This document shows positions 7,990 through 15,991 of a stretch of 64,000 nt of DNA, piece by piece. Position 1 is the first letter of the stretch, and each line of letters opens with the position of its first letter. Location: the NCBI RefSeq assembly GCF_020171785.1, contig NZ_JAIVAE010000008.1, positions 124,001 to 188,000 of the forward strand. The letters are read 5' to 3'. Source of the stretch: Guptibacillus hwajinpoensis. Its GTDB lineage: Bacteria > Bacillota > Bacilli > Bacillales > Guptibacillaceae. A program made the position numbers and the translations under genes. A model generated the notes under the pieces. That model was not told the DNA's origin, did not search any database, and worked only from the letters and a program-made list of their open reading frames with translations.

Positions 7990-9186
7990 CTAAACATCCG
8001 CTTCAGGCTTAATCGAAACAAAACAAAGTAGAATGGCTGCTACAGCTACAGCTGCAGAGGTATAAAAGACGATTTCATGCGATTGCTTCATAAGAATGGC
8101 ATAGATCGGTGGTCCTGCTGCTACCCCAAGGAAACGCGTTGAACTGTAAAGCGATGTAATTGTGCCACGCTCTTCTTTTTTCACGCCTTCTGTTATAAGC
8201 GCATCAAGGCATGGAAGCGACATGCCTATCCCGATCCCAGCTACAAACAATATTAGTAACATGAACCACAGTATTTCCGTAAAAGATACACCTATTGTAG
8301 CAGCAGCCAGCAAGGAAAGACCTGCAAAGATACACCATTTCATCGTCGTTTTGTTCTCACCAATTCGTTTTCCAGCGATATAAGAAGTCAAAGATAGGGC
8401 CACAAGCGGAATGGCAATGATGGCTCCTTTCTTAACACCTACAATTTGAAACTCCTTTTCCAAAAATCCGGCGAGGTAGAATAAAATTCCAAATAGAACA
8501 AACATGATTATGCCACCGATCGCAAATATCGCTGTCAGCCATTTTCCATCGTTATGAAAAATGTTCTTTAAACACGACAAAAAACATGAAAATGTTTGCG
8601 GCTTCTCATTTTTCTCTGGTGACTCCACAAGGAAAATAACAAGCAATATAGAAATAAGTGAGAAAACCGGAATGGCTAAGAATGGTAAGTACCAGAGAAA
8701 AGAAGCAAGGAGCGCCCCAAGGATAGGACTAAGTACTTTACCGATTGTATTCGAAGTTTCAATCAAACCAAGTCCTGCACTTACATCTTTATCACTTTTG
8801 AATAAATCTCCTACAAGCGGAAGGACAACTGGGGCTGCTCCTGAAGATCCAATCCCTTGAAGTACTCTTCCGATGAGAATCATGCTATACGGATCTTCTA
8901 GAGACCATGATGCCCATCCCGTCACTAGTCCCCCAGCTCCTGCAATAAATAAACTAGGGATAATCACTTTTTTTCTTCCATATCGATCAGATAAATACCC
9001 GGCAATCGGAATTAATAAGATAGCAGCGATTGAGTAGACCGTAATGATCATCGATACTTCAAAGGATGTGATGCCTAGCTTTTTTTCAATAAGAGGTAGA
9101 ACGGGTATAAGCATTGAATTCCCCAGCGTCATCACAAGTGGAATTGAAGCAAGAGAAATCAAATCCCACTTCTTTTTATTGTCCAT
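7990..9186 (-). CDS. MFS transporter, probable multidrug efflux
   Basis: A 12-helix major facilitator of 398 residues. Motif A is GYLSDRYGRKK near residue 65, and the drug-antiporter motif C region GLIETSNTIGKVLSPILG follows near 145. The hydrophobic pattern is that of DHA1 exporters (Bmr/Blt/TetA-like). The ATG at 9186 is 6 nt from GGAGG; the ATG at 9192 overlaps the Shine-Dalgarno. A palindrome GGGTATACCC lies at 9242-9251 upstream and may be an operator. The substrate is unknown. Confidence 0.82.
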   Translation of the reverse strand: MDNKKKWDLISLASIPLVMTLGNSMLIPVLPLIEKKLGITSFEVSMIITVYSIAAILLIPIAGYLSDRYGRKKVIIPSLFIAGAGGLVTGWASWSLEDPYSMILIGRVLQGIGSSGAAPVVLPLVGDLFKSDKDVSAGLGLIETSNTIGKVLSPILGALLASFLWYLPFLAIPVFSLISILLVIFLVESPEKNEKPQTFSCFLSCLKNIFHNDGKWLTAIFAIGGIIMFVLFGILFYLAGFLEKEFQIVGVKKGAIIAIPLVALSLTSYIAGKRIGENKTTMKWCIFAGLSLLAAATIGVSFTEILWFMLLILFVAGIGIGMSLPCLDALITEGVKKEERGTITSLYSSTRFLGVAAGPPIYAILMKQSHEIVFYTSAAVAVAAILLCFVSIKPEADV

Positions 9187-9439
9187 GAGCATCCTCCATT
9201 AAGATCTCTACTTCATATGTAGTTTGCCTGCTCTTGTTAGTGGGTATACCCTAGTAAAACCTGGCTATAATGAAACAACACTTACTCCTGCATTAACTTC
9301 GCTACTTTATTATTAGGAAATGAAATCAAACATAGATAATCGTCAAAAATGTGTAACATAACTTACAGTCAGCGAACCACTTTTTTAGTATACTTAACAT
9401 GGAGATGAACCATGTAAAATCCGTTTGGAGGTCAAACAC

Positions 9440-9835
9440 ATGATTACACTTTATACGTCACCAAGCTGTACATCTTGCAGAAAGGCGAAAGCATGGCTTG
9501 AAGAGCACAATCTTCCTTATGAACAGCGGAACATGTTTGCAAAGCCACTCTCTGAGGATGAAATTAAAGCGATTATACGTATGACTGAAAAAGGAACAGA
9601 AGAAATCATCTCAAAGCGCTCAAAGGCGTTTGAATCACTTGATAAAGAGCTCGATGAACTGACGCTTCAGGAACTTTATAGCTTAATTAAAGAAAATCCT
9701 GGTATTTTGAAGCGACCGATCTTACTTGATACGAAACGTCTTCAGGTTGGTTTTCATGAAGATGAAATAAGAAGCTTCCTACCAAGGAAAGTTCGCGCAT
9801 TTCAGCTTGAACAAATTCTTCAAGAAGCGCAATAA
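9440..9835 (+). CDS. spx: Spx-family redox-sensing transcriptional regulator
   Basis: At 131 residues this matches the length of B. subtilis Spx and reads closely to it: [20 protein letters not shown] with the CxxC redox switch (Cys10/Cys13), [31 protein letters not shown] and [11 protein letters not shown]. Spx binds the RNA polymerase alpha C-terminal domain and reprogrammes transcription under thiol stress; it is normally destroyed by ClpXP. The ATG at 9440 sits behind GGAGGTC. This could be the main Spx or a paralogue, because Bacillus genomes often have more than one. It is not an arsenate reductase despite sharing that fold. Confidence 0.88.
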   Translation: MITLYTSPSCTSCRKAKAWLEEHNLPYEQRNMFAKPLSEDEIKAIIRMTEKGTEEIISKRSKAFESLDKELDELTLQELYSLIKENPGILKRPILLDTKRLQVGFHEDEIRSFLPRKVRAFQLEQILQEAQ

Positions 9836-9837
9836 AT

Positions 9838-9872
9838 GAAAGCGAGAGAGGATTATCCTCTCTCGCTTTTTT
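9838..9872. terminator. Bidirectional terminator between spx and lspA
   Basis: A 14-bp perfect stem (AAAGCGAGAGAGGA and its complement) with flanking T-runs on both strands. Confidence 0.85.
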
Positions 9873-10350
9873 GTGGCTCTTGATTTGCATCTTCATCCAA
9901 GCCTTTGATCGTAAATTTCTTCATGAAGTAAAGAATAACGATTAAAATAAACCCATATCGAATACACATATCAGCTACGTTAAAAATACCCGAGCTCCAC
10001 TTTACTGAAAGAAAATCAATAACATGACCATATTGAATACGATCAACTAAATTTCCAATCCCACCACTAATCAATAAGCTAAAAGCTACTTGCATGGCAA
10101 AACGTTTTGGAGTTGCACGTATGTACCCGTAAATCAACAGAAGAATGATTCCTGTTTGTAGAAAGAGAAGTAAACCCGTGTATCCTTCTAATAGCCCCAT
10201 CGTGGCGCCCGCGTTATAGTAAAGCCGGAAACCTAAAATACCATCAATGACTTCAATCCGTTCATTGATCGTTAGGACAGAGTCAATCCAACGTTTGGTT
10301 ATAAGATCAATCGCTAAAAAGAAGGTCACTAAAGGAATCATCCGCTTCAA
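9853..10350 (-). CDS. lspA: Prolipoprotein signal peptidase (signal peptidase II)
   Basis: An integral-membrane aspartic peptidase of about 165 residues that removes signal peptides from lipidated prolipoproteins. Four hydrophobic segments and both conserved blocks are present: GGIGNLVDRIQYGHVIDF near residues 96-113 and FNVADMCI near 125, with the catalytic Asp pair in NLVDR and NVAD. The TTG at 10350 is preferred, 10 nt from AAGGA; the GTG at 10359 is too close. It is separated from ileS- or rluD-type partners often found beside lspA, so it may be a second copy. Confidence 0.87.
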   Translation of the reverse strand: MKRMIPLVTFFLAIDLITKRWIDSVLTINERIEVIDGILGFRLYYNAGATMGLLEGYTGLLLFLQTGIILLLIYGYIRATPKRFAMQVAFSLLISGGIGNLVDRIQYGHVIDFLSVKWSSGIFNVADMCIRYGFILIVILYFMKKFTIKGLDEDANQEPQKSERG

Positions 10351-10387
10351 ATCGTTCACATCCTTATATAAAATGAGGTTGAAGCAT

Positions 10388-10421
10388 AAAAAACTCCTTA
10401 AACCATGTTAAGGAGTCTTTT
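10388..10421. terminator. Terminator overlapping the NUDIX 3' end
   Basis: ACTCCTTAA and TTAAGGAGT pair around a 6-nt loop, with T-runs on both sides. The NUDIX stop codon (10408-10410) is inside the stem. Confidence 0.65.
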
Positions 10422-10806
10422 CATATAAGAAATTCGTTAAGTAAGATGCGTCTTCAGGATAAGCATGAACTACCGCTTCCACTTCTTCCACTGTTTTCCA
10501 CTCAATTTCAGTTACGTCTTGTTCAGATTTCGAAAGAGAAATCATGCCGCCAACCACATTTACTTCATAATAATAAGTCGTGACATGAACGCCATTCACA
10601 TCCTGATCTTTCACAAATAGTGGCTTTTCAATCGCAACATCATAGCCTGTTTCTTCTTTCACTTCACGTATGCAGCACATCTCAGGCGTTTCATCTTTTT
10701 CTACTTCTCCAGAAGGAACGGCCCATTTCTCCTTGTCATTTTGAATCATCAGCAAATCCCCCTGATCATTTGTACAAACTGCCGCTGCTCCAATCCATTC
10801 TCGCAT
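10408..10806 (-). CDS. NUDIX hydrolase
   Basis: A 132-residue NUDIX domain hydrolysing a nucleoside-diphosphate-linked compound. The NUDIX box is GEVEKDETPEMCC followed by IREVKEETGYD, matching GX5EX7REUXEEXGU with the catalytic REVKEE helix at about residues 47-55. The ATG at 10806 is favoured over 10812 by spacing to GGGTG. Four NUDIX domains occur in this window; the sequence does not show this one's substrate. Confidence 0.83.
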   Translation of the reverse strand: MREWIGAAAVCTNDQGDLLMIQNDKEKWAVPSGEVEKDETPEMCCIREVKEETGYDVAIEKPLFVKDQDVNGVHVTTYYYEVNVVGGMISLSKSEQDVTEIEWKTVEEVEAVVHAYPEDASYLTNFLYEKTP

Positions 10807-10825
10807 GACCATTCACCCTTTAGTT

Positions 10826-10990
10826 TCAATCATTATGAACGTATTGACTTGTATGGCTTTTCACTTCTTCTTGTGCTAGTTCGTGTTTCGTTCGATTCGG
10901 TGCTTTTGTTCCAAAAACTTTTTGGAAGAGAAAGCCAACCACTAGAAACGTTGCAATTGTTCCCCAAAAAACCCATCCGATCAGTGTCAT
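10826..10990 (-). CDS. Small membrane protein, hypothetical
   Basis: A 54-codon gene starting MTLIGWVFWGTIATFLVVGF, with one membrane helix at residues 3-22 and a basic then acidic cytosolic tail (TKHELAQEEVKSH). AAGGAG is 7 nt from the ATG, which supports translation. It lies upstream of the NUDIX gene on the same strand, 19 bp away, and may share a transcript. No family recognised. Confidence 0.6.
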   Translation of the reverse strand: MTLIGWVFWGTIATFLVVGFLFQKVFGTKAPNRTKHELAQEEVKSHTSQYVHND

Positions 10991-11175
10991 CTACTCACTC
11001 CTTATTGAGCTCTCTACTCTTTCTACGATTGTGGAAGCTGTTTTGTTTCACATAGTTACTAAAAAGTGCCTACTTATCAAAAAAAATCATCTGTTTTATA
11101 ATGGCAAAACGCTTAGGTTTACAAAAACGAGTTCAGGTGAATCATATCCATATTCATACTAGAGGAGGAATTAAG

Positions 11176-12159
11176 ATGAAAGCTCTTTTACTTCAAGATA
11201 AAAATCAGTGGGATTCCATGAAAGTGCAAGAAATGGAAACCCCTTCTCCCAAAAAAGGGGAAGTTCTTGTTAACATTCACGCTGCTGGATTAAACCCCGT
11301 TGATTATAAGACGGCAACAAACGGAAACCCTAACTGGGAATACCCTCATATCCTTGGTCTTGACGGCGCTGGTGTGATCGAGGAAGTAGGCGAAGAAGTA
11401 ACGGATTGGAAGCCAGGTGATCGCGTAGTGTACCATGGCGATCTCATGAAGAAAGGAACATTTGCCGAATATGCAATTGCACAAGCTCACACGATTGCTA
11501 AGCTTCCTGAATCCATTTCTTTCGTTGATGCTGCAGCACTCCCAACCGCAGGATACACTGCTTATCAGGCCCTTTTCCGCAAGCTACACATTCATCGCGG
11601 GCAAACGATTCTGATTCATGCCGGCGCTGGTGGTGTAGGTGGCTTTGCGATTCAGATGGCGAAGTATATGGGATTAACCGTCATTACAACAGCGTCACGT
11701 CATAATCACGATTTTGTAAAAAAACTTGGTGCTGACTATGCAATTGACTACAAAGAAGAAGACTTCGTGGAACGAACGCTCGAACTAACAAACGGTATTG
11801 GCGTTCACGCTGTGCTTGACGCTGTAAGTGGAGATAACGCGACAAAATCACTTGAAACCTTAACATTTAACGGTCAAATCGCGTATATTGCCGGTGCCCC
11901 AGATTTTCAACAGGGTGTCTCTTTCGCTCGACCACTCTCTTTCCATCAGATCGCTCTTGGAGGCGTGTATCAATCCTCTAACTTAGCAGAACAAGCTGAC
12001 CTTGCTATGATGGGAGATGAAATGATTCAACTTCTTCTAGGTGGCCATCTGGATCCGATGATTTCAAAAACCATATCTCTTGAAGAGGTGCCACAAGCTT
12101 TAGTTGAGTTATCGAAGCGTCATGTAACTGGTAAGATTGTTGCGAAAATTAGCGAATAA
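11176..12159 (+). CDS. Zinc-independent quinone oxidoreductase-like dehydrogenase (MDR superfamily)
   Basis: 327 residues. A GroES-like N-terminal half (GLNPVDYKTATNG, ILGLDGAGVIEEVG) is followed by an NADPH-binding Rossmann half with HAGAGGVGGFAIQMAK near residue 152. The Cys ligands of zinc alcohol dehydrogenases are absent, which places it with the quinone/enone reductases. The ATG at 11176 follows GAGGAGG; the longer reading frame upstream lacks a ribosome site. It is monocistronic with its own terminator. Confidence 0.85.
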   Translation: MKALLLQDKNQWDSMKVQEMETPSPKKGEVLVNIHAAGLNPVDYKTATNGNPNWEYPHILGLDGAGVIEEVGEEVTDWKPGDRVVYHGDLMKKGTFAEYAIAQAHTIAKLPESISFVDAAALPTAGYTAYQALFRKLHIHRGQTILIHAGAGGVGGFAIQMAKYMGLTVITTASRHNHDFVKKLGADYAIDYKEEDFVERTLELTNGIGVHAVLDAVSGDNATKSLETLTFNGQIAYIAGAPDFQQGVSFARPLSFHQIALGGVYQSSNLAEQADLAMMGDEMIQLLLGGHLDPMISKTISLEEVPQALVELSKRHVTGKIVAKISE

Positions 12160-12168
12160 TCCGCTCTC

Positions 12169-12204
12169 AAAAACCGCTCTCACTATCTGGAGAGCGGTTT
12201 TTTT
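12169..12204 (+). terminator. Terminator of the quinone oxidoreductase gene
   Basis: AAAACCGCTCTC pairs with GAGAGCGGTTTT, followed by T's. Confidence 0.8.
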
Positions 12205-12232
12205 GTTCATTCGGATAACCCCTGTTTTGGAA

Positions 12233-12248
12233 ATACCCCTAGTGGGTA
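12233..12248 (+). promoter_or_regulatory. CsoR/CstR-like C-rich palindrome
   Basis: ATACCCCTAGTGGGTA resembles the TACCC...GGGTA operators of CsoR-family repressors (copper, persulfide). It lies about 40 bp upstream of the DUF4396 gene. A cleaner version precedes the persulfide-dioxygenase gene at 43322. Confidence 0.4.
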
Positions 12249-12289
12249 AAGTTTATAAATAGACTTAATACTCCAAGGGGATGATTCAT

Positions 12290-12952
12290 TTGAACACACT
12301 TCAGCTTATTTCAATTCTCGCTCTTTCCATTGGGTTACTCTCATCGCTCGTGATTCTTGTTGATATTATCCGTCATCCACAAATGATGCGAATTATGAAC
12401 GTCGTTTGGCCAATTAACGGGTGGTTTCTTGGCCCATTTGCGATCTGGTCATATTTTAAATGGGGACGCCTGAAGGCAAAAAACCTGGATTATGACGATC
12501 ATCGAGGTGAACCTGCAAAAGTGTTTATGTCTACGAGTCATTGCTCAGCAGGCTGCACTTTAGGAGATGCTGTCGGCGTTCCGATCGTTGCCTTAACTGG
12601 ATTTGCTCTCCTGGGCTCTGTTCTTTACACACACTATCTCGTTGAGTTTATACTGGCATATGGATTCGGTATCCTTTTTCAATTTTATGCCATTTATCCA
12701 ATGAACAAAGAAGATGGTGCATGGAGTGCGATTAAAGAAGCCGCCAAAGCAGACACGCTTTCCTTAATTGCTTTTGAAGTTGGAATGTTTGGCTGGATGG
12801 CCATCGTACATTTCGTTCTCTTTGCCGAACCTCCAAAGCCTAACTCAGCCGTATACTGGTTTATGATGCAAATTGCGATGGTTCTTGGATTTGCGACAAG
12901 CTATCCAGCAAATTGGTGGCTCGTTAAAAAGGGGATAAAAGAAGCGATGTGA
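12290..12952 (+). CDS. DUF4396 membrane protein
   Basis: About 220 residues with six or so hydrophobic segments. The family marker is the central STSHCSAGCTLGD (about residues 83-95), whose His and two Cys look like a metal- or thiol-binding site just before a membrane helix. The start is uncertain: AAGGGG abuts the ATG at 12281, while the TTG at 12290 has a 9-nt spacing and is used here. The function of DUF4396 is not established; the Cys motif and CsoR-like upstream palindrome suggest metal or sulfur handling. Confidence 0.75.
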   Translation: MNTLQLISILALSIGLLSSLVILVDIIRHPQMMRIMNVVWPINGWFLGPFAIWSYFKWGRLKAKNLDYDDHRGEPAKVFMSTSHCSAGCTLGDAVGVPIVALTGFALLGSVLYTHYLVEFILAYGFGILFQFYAIYPMNKEDGAWSAIKEAAKADTLSLIAFEVGMFGWMAIVHFVLFAEPPKPNSAVYWFMMQIAMVLGFATSYPANWWLVKKGIKEAM

Positions 12953-12962
12953 TCAGTCAGGC

Positions 12963-13886
12963 CTATGCCTGGCTTTCTTCATACCATTTTGGAACCATTC
13001 GATGAAAACTATCATATGTCTCTAGAACATATTCTATTGCTTCTTCGGCAAGTGAAAGATCTTGTGGAAAAAAATCCGTCGCCCAATTCATATGATAGAT
13101 AAGGATCTGGGCCATATGTACGGAACGAATTTTCCAGAAAAGTTCAGGAACTTCACCAGAAAAGTATCCTTGAATCATCCCTTTTGAAAAAGGAATGCTC
13201 AAGCGACTCGAAAACAATTCAAGCTTATCAAACTCAGAATAAGCCGTGTTTACACCACATCGGTTAAAATCAATCACACCAGCATACTTTCCATGCTGAA
13301 TAATCAGGTTTCCTGCATGATAATCATGATGCGCAAATACAAGCTTACTCTCTCCAATAAGTGGCAAGTTTCTTCTAACATAATCAATTATCTCTTGATC
13401 ATGTGAAAGACGTGTTTCGAGCTTCAAATACCGCTTGACCGCCTTCTCAAATTTAGTTGTCACAAAAGCGATATGCTCTGATTTAGAGGCAACGATGGGC
13501 AATTCGTGCATTTTCAAAAGATCTACTCCCGCTTCATACCCTGCTCTGTATTGTTCAGCCTCTGTTAAGCTAGGTAACGCCACCTCGCCATCTTCTCCTT
13601 CAAGAAAAGAAAAAATCGTGTAACAGAAATTTTCTTCCGGTATCACACCAAAGGCATACACTTCCTGACATCGAACACCACGCTCCCTAAATGCACGCAT
13701 CTTTGCTACTTTTTCTTGTACGCGCTCACTTAAAGCTAGCTCATAGATCCGAAGCAACACGTGCTGTCCCTTCCAATGTGTTGCGTATTTTAAATCATGC
13801 GAATATCCTTTTGTAATTGGAATGAGTGTCTCATCAGTCAATTCTGGGATCCTAGAGATGATTTTCTCTTTTGTAAGGTTTTTCAT
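12963..13886 (-). CDS. Aminoglycoside-phosphotransferase-family kinase
   Basis: A 307-residue protein-kinase-like phosphotransferase (PF01636). The Brenner catalytic loop is HHDYHAGNL near residue 187, followed by the metal-binding GVIDFNRC. The N-terminal lobe carries HVLLRIYE with the ATP-site Lys region replaced by Arg. The start follows AAAGGCGG. Most chromosomal members phosphorylate small molecules rather than confer resistance; the substrate is unknown. Confidence 0.82.
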   Translation of the reverse strand: MKNLTKEKIISRIPELTDETLIPITKGYSHDLKYATHWKGQHVLLRIYELALSERVQEKVAKMRAFRERGVRCQEVYAFGVIPEENFCYTIFSFLEGEDGEVALPSLTEAEQYRAGYEAGVDLLKMHELPIVASKSEHIAFVTTKFEKAVKRYLKLETRLSHDQEIIDYVRRNLPLIGESKLVFAHHDYHAGNLIIQHGKYAGVIDFNRCGVNTAYSEFDKLELFSSRLSIPFSKGMIQGYFSGEVPELFWKIRSVHMAQILIYHMNWATDFFPQDLSLAEEAIEYVLETYDSFHRMVPKWYEESQA

Positions 13887-13947
13887 TGTTCTAACCGCCT
13901 TTCTAAAGGAAATATTATCCTATCAAATATTCAGAAGAAAAGAAAGA

Positions 13948-13976
13948 TTGCCTTAATATTTTTCGTATGCTACTAT
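13948..13976 (+). promoter_or_regulatory. Probable promoter of the hisS leader transcript
   Basis: TTGCCT (13948-13953) and TACTAT (13971-13976) are 17 bp apart. Transcription would begin near 13983, only about 18 nt before the leader-peptide start, the arrangement expected for an attenuator. Confidence 0.55.
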
Positions 13977-14000
13977 ATTTGACAATAAGAGGTGAGCGAT

Positions 14001-14042
14001 ATGAAACAGTTATTCATCGTACAACTTCATCATCACAGTTAG
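14001..14042 (+). CDS. Histidine leader peptide MKQLFIVQLHHHS
   Basis: A 13-codon reading frame with a good ribosome site (AGAGGTGAG, 13988-13996) that ends in three consecutive His codons (CAT CAT CAC), one Ser and TAG. It lies directly ahead of the histidyl-tRNA synthetase gene. The stop codon is the first pair of the downstream hairpin, so a ribosome stalled on the His codons would cover that hairpin's left arm. It is too short to be a functional protein; regulation by charged tRNA-His is the straightforward reading. Confidence 0.78.
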   Translation: MKQLFIVQLHHHS

Positions 14043-14139
14043 CCTTGCTATCCGATTGATAAAAAATCGCGTATAGGAAGGCTATTGCTCGTAACCGCAT
14101 GAATTGAGAAGAACTCTTCTCCCATTCATGCGGTTTTTT
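14040..14139 (+). promoter_or_regulatory. Transcription attenuator upstream of hisS
   Basis: Two hairpins follow the leader peptide. The first (14040-14084) pairs TAGCCTT/AAGGCTA, CTAT/ATAG and CGATT/AATCG. The second (14093-14139) is a terminator with a perfect 12-bp stem AACCGCATGAAT/ATTCATGCGGTT and a T-run. When the first is open, AAAAAATCGCGT (14061-14072) can pair over 12 bp, with two wobbles, with ATGCGGTTTTTT (14128-14139), the terminator's right arm. No T-box motif is present. Confidence 0.7.
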
Positions 14140-14166
14140 GTATTCAAAAACGAAAGGATGAGCGCA

Positions 14167-15447
14167 ATGAAAAAGCTGAAAGATCAAAATGTAAAAGGAA
14201 CAATGGATTATTTACCTGAGGATGAGCGAATACGTCGAAAAGTGAGGCTAACGCTTGAGGATACGTTTATCCAATATAACTGTCTTCCGTTAGAAACGCC
14301 TATTCTAAATGAACAAAAACTAATGGCTTCCAAATACGCGGGCGGGGATGAAATCTTAGAAGAAATGTACACACTTAGCGATCGTGGGAAAAGAGAGCTT
14401 GCCCTTCGTTACGACCTTACCATTCCATTTGCAAAAGTAGTGGCAATGAATCCAGGTTTACGTATGCCATTCAAGCGATATGAAATTGGAAAAGTTTTTC
14501 GAGATGGACCTGTGAAACCGGGACGATTCCGCGAATTTACTCAATGTGATGTCGATATCACCGGCGTAAGTTCTCAAATGGCAGAAGCTGAATTAATGGA
14601 AATGGCACTTGATATTTTCAATCAACTTGAACTTAACGTAACGATTCAATATAACAATCGCAAGCTTCTTGCCGGCATGCTACAGACCCTATCGGTCCCT
14701 TCCTCGCGATTAAACGATGTTATCCTGACAATGGATAAACTCGAGAAAATTGGAATAGAAGGTGTTAAAAAAGAACTTCAACAAAAAGACATCTCTGCAG
14801 ACGCCATTCGGAACGTTGAGCGCTACGCGCAAGACTGGAGCGGTCAAAACCTCACTTATTTCCAACAATTTGCCTCCGAGAATGAGAATGTGCAAAAAGG
14901 AGTAAATGAGCTTTCTGAACTAACTTCCTATTTGGATGGACTTAACGTTCTAAAGAATTGCTCCTTTAACCCATTTCTTGCAAGAGGTCTTGATATTTAT
15001 ACCGGAACCATTTATGAGATTTTCCTCAGTGATCAGTCCATCTCATCGAGCATAGGCAGTGGCGGTCGCTATGACAGCGCTATTGCTGGTTTACTAGGCA
15101 GTGAAGAATCCTTTTCAACCGTTGGCATTTCATTCGGTCTTGATGTGATTTTCACTGCATTAAAAGGAAGGGAGTCATCACTCGTTAAGGATTCACAACC
15201 CGATTATATGATCATTCCGATCGATGCCAAGCGTGAAGCCCTAATGGTTGCCTCCACTTATCGTAAATTAGGTTATCGAGTGGAAGTAGATATGAGTGAA
15301 AAGAGAATTGGGAAATCGCTTGAACGAGCGAGTAAAAGAGGAATCGAAAAAGTCATTCTTATAGGAAACGAAGAAGTAACGAATAACAAGATTATCGTGA
15401 AGTCATTAAATGAAGGAAAAGAAGAAAGCATCTCCTTTCGTTTTTAA
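14167..15447 (+). CDS. hisS: Histidyl-tRNA synthetase
   Basis: 426 residues from ATG 14167 (behind AAAGGATGAG). Class II motif 2 is FRDGPVKPGRFREFTQCDVD near residues 115-134. The histidine-A signature is ARGLDIYTGTIYEI near 280, motif 3 is VGISFGLDVIF, and a full anticodon-binding domain follows (DYMIIPIDAKREALMVA to the C-terminus). Because HisA, motif 3 and the anticodon domain are intact, this is a charging enzyme rather than the HisZ regulator. It lacks the neighbouring aspS usual for the housekeeping hisS of Bacillus, so it may be a second, inducible copy. Confidence 0.9.
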   Translation: MKKLKDQNVKGTMDYLPEDERIRRKVRLTLEDTFIQYNCLPLETPILNEQKLMASKYAGGDEILEEMYTLSDRGKRELALRYDLTIPFAKVVAMNPGLRMPFKRYEIGKVFRDGPVKPGRFREFTQCDVDITGVSSQMAEAELMEMALDIFNQLELNVTIQYNNRKLLAGMLQTLSVPSSRLNDVILTMDKLEKIGIEGVKKELQQKDISADAIRNVERYAQDWSGQNLTYFQQFASENENVQKGVNELSELTSYLDGLNVLKNCSFNPFLARGLDIYTGTIYEIFLSDQSISSSIGSGGRYDSAIAGLLGSEESFSTVGISFGLDVIFTALKGRESSLVKDSQPDYMIIPIDAKREALMVASTYRKLGYRVEVDMSEKRIGKSLERASKRGIEKVILIGNEEVTNNKIIVKSLNEGKEESISFRF

Positions 15448-15463
15448 ACTTTTGGATGAAAAC

Positions 15464-15492
15464 AGCGGTAAGGGTTTTGCCCTTACCGCCGT
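15464..15492. terminator. Hairpin between convergent hisS and NUDIX genes
   Basis: GCGGTAAGGG and CCCTTACCGC form an 11-bp stem. The T-rich side lies leftwards, so it mainly serves the minus-strand gene. Confidence 0.6.
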
Positions 15493-15497
15493 TACAT

Positions 15498-15905
15498 TCA
15501 ACCTTGAAAGACGTATGGTACAGACGCTTTGAGTAACGTCTGAATCCCCCCTTGATAATAAGGCATCCATTCATCCGCTTCAGTTCGATTCATCCACTTT
15601 GCCTCCGCAATCGTTTCTGTGTCTAGAATGGCAATCGTGCCGTTCGTGATTCTGCCTTGAAAGGTAAAGAAGTGAGCGTGATGATTTCCTATAAATGCTT
15701 CATTAACACTCAACACGTTTCCCACTTCCACCGTTAATCCCGTTTCTTCTCTCATTTCACGACTAGCCGCCTCGACGAGCGTCTCTCCTTCTTCGACAGC
15801 ACCACCAGGGAGTGACCAATTGTCATGCTTCTTATTTTGAACCATTAACACTTGATCGTCCCTTTCGTTATAAAGAAGCGTATACACAACATCTACTCTT
15901 ATCAT
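15498..15905 (-). CDS. NUDIX hydrolase
   Basis: 135 residues with a classical NUDIX box, GGAVEEGETLVEAASRE followed by MREETGL, at about residues 34-57. The N-terminal strand contains NKKHDNWSLPGG. It resembles ADP-ribose or 8-oxo-dGTP hydrolases of the MutT/YjhB type, but specificity is not evident. The start follows AGGAGGAGCAA. Confidence 0.84.
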   Translation of the reverse strand: MIRVDVVYTLLYNERDDQVLMVQNKKHDNWSLPGGAVEEGETLVEAASREMREETGLTVEVGNVLSVNEAFIGNHHAHFFTFQGRITNGTIAILDTETIAEAKWMNRTEADEWMPYYQGGIQTLLKASVPYVFQG

Positions 15906-15991
15906 TTGCTCCTCCTCATCCGAATTGTTACCGTATGCTACTTATTTAATTTACCAGATTCATTGCGCGATTTGGAGAAAACGCTGATCAT

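Noticed and set aside
9440-9835. Arsenate reductase (ArsC glutaredoxin type)
   Set aside because: The fold is shared, but length and motifs follow Spx (CTSC redox pair, [14 protein letters not shown]).
12963-13886. Aminoglycoside resistance gene
   Set aside because: Only the general phosphotransferase motifs are present; no similarity to a named resistance enzyme was recognised.
13980-14167. T-box riboswitch before hisS
   Set aside because: The conserved T-box sequence (GGTGGNACCGCG) and specifier stem are absent; the leader-peptide model explains the region better.
14167-15447. HisZ regulatory subunit
   Set aside because: The histidine-A motif and full anticodon-binding domain are present, and no short-form HisG is nearby.
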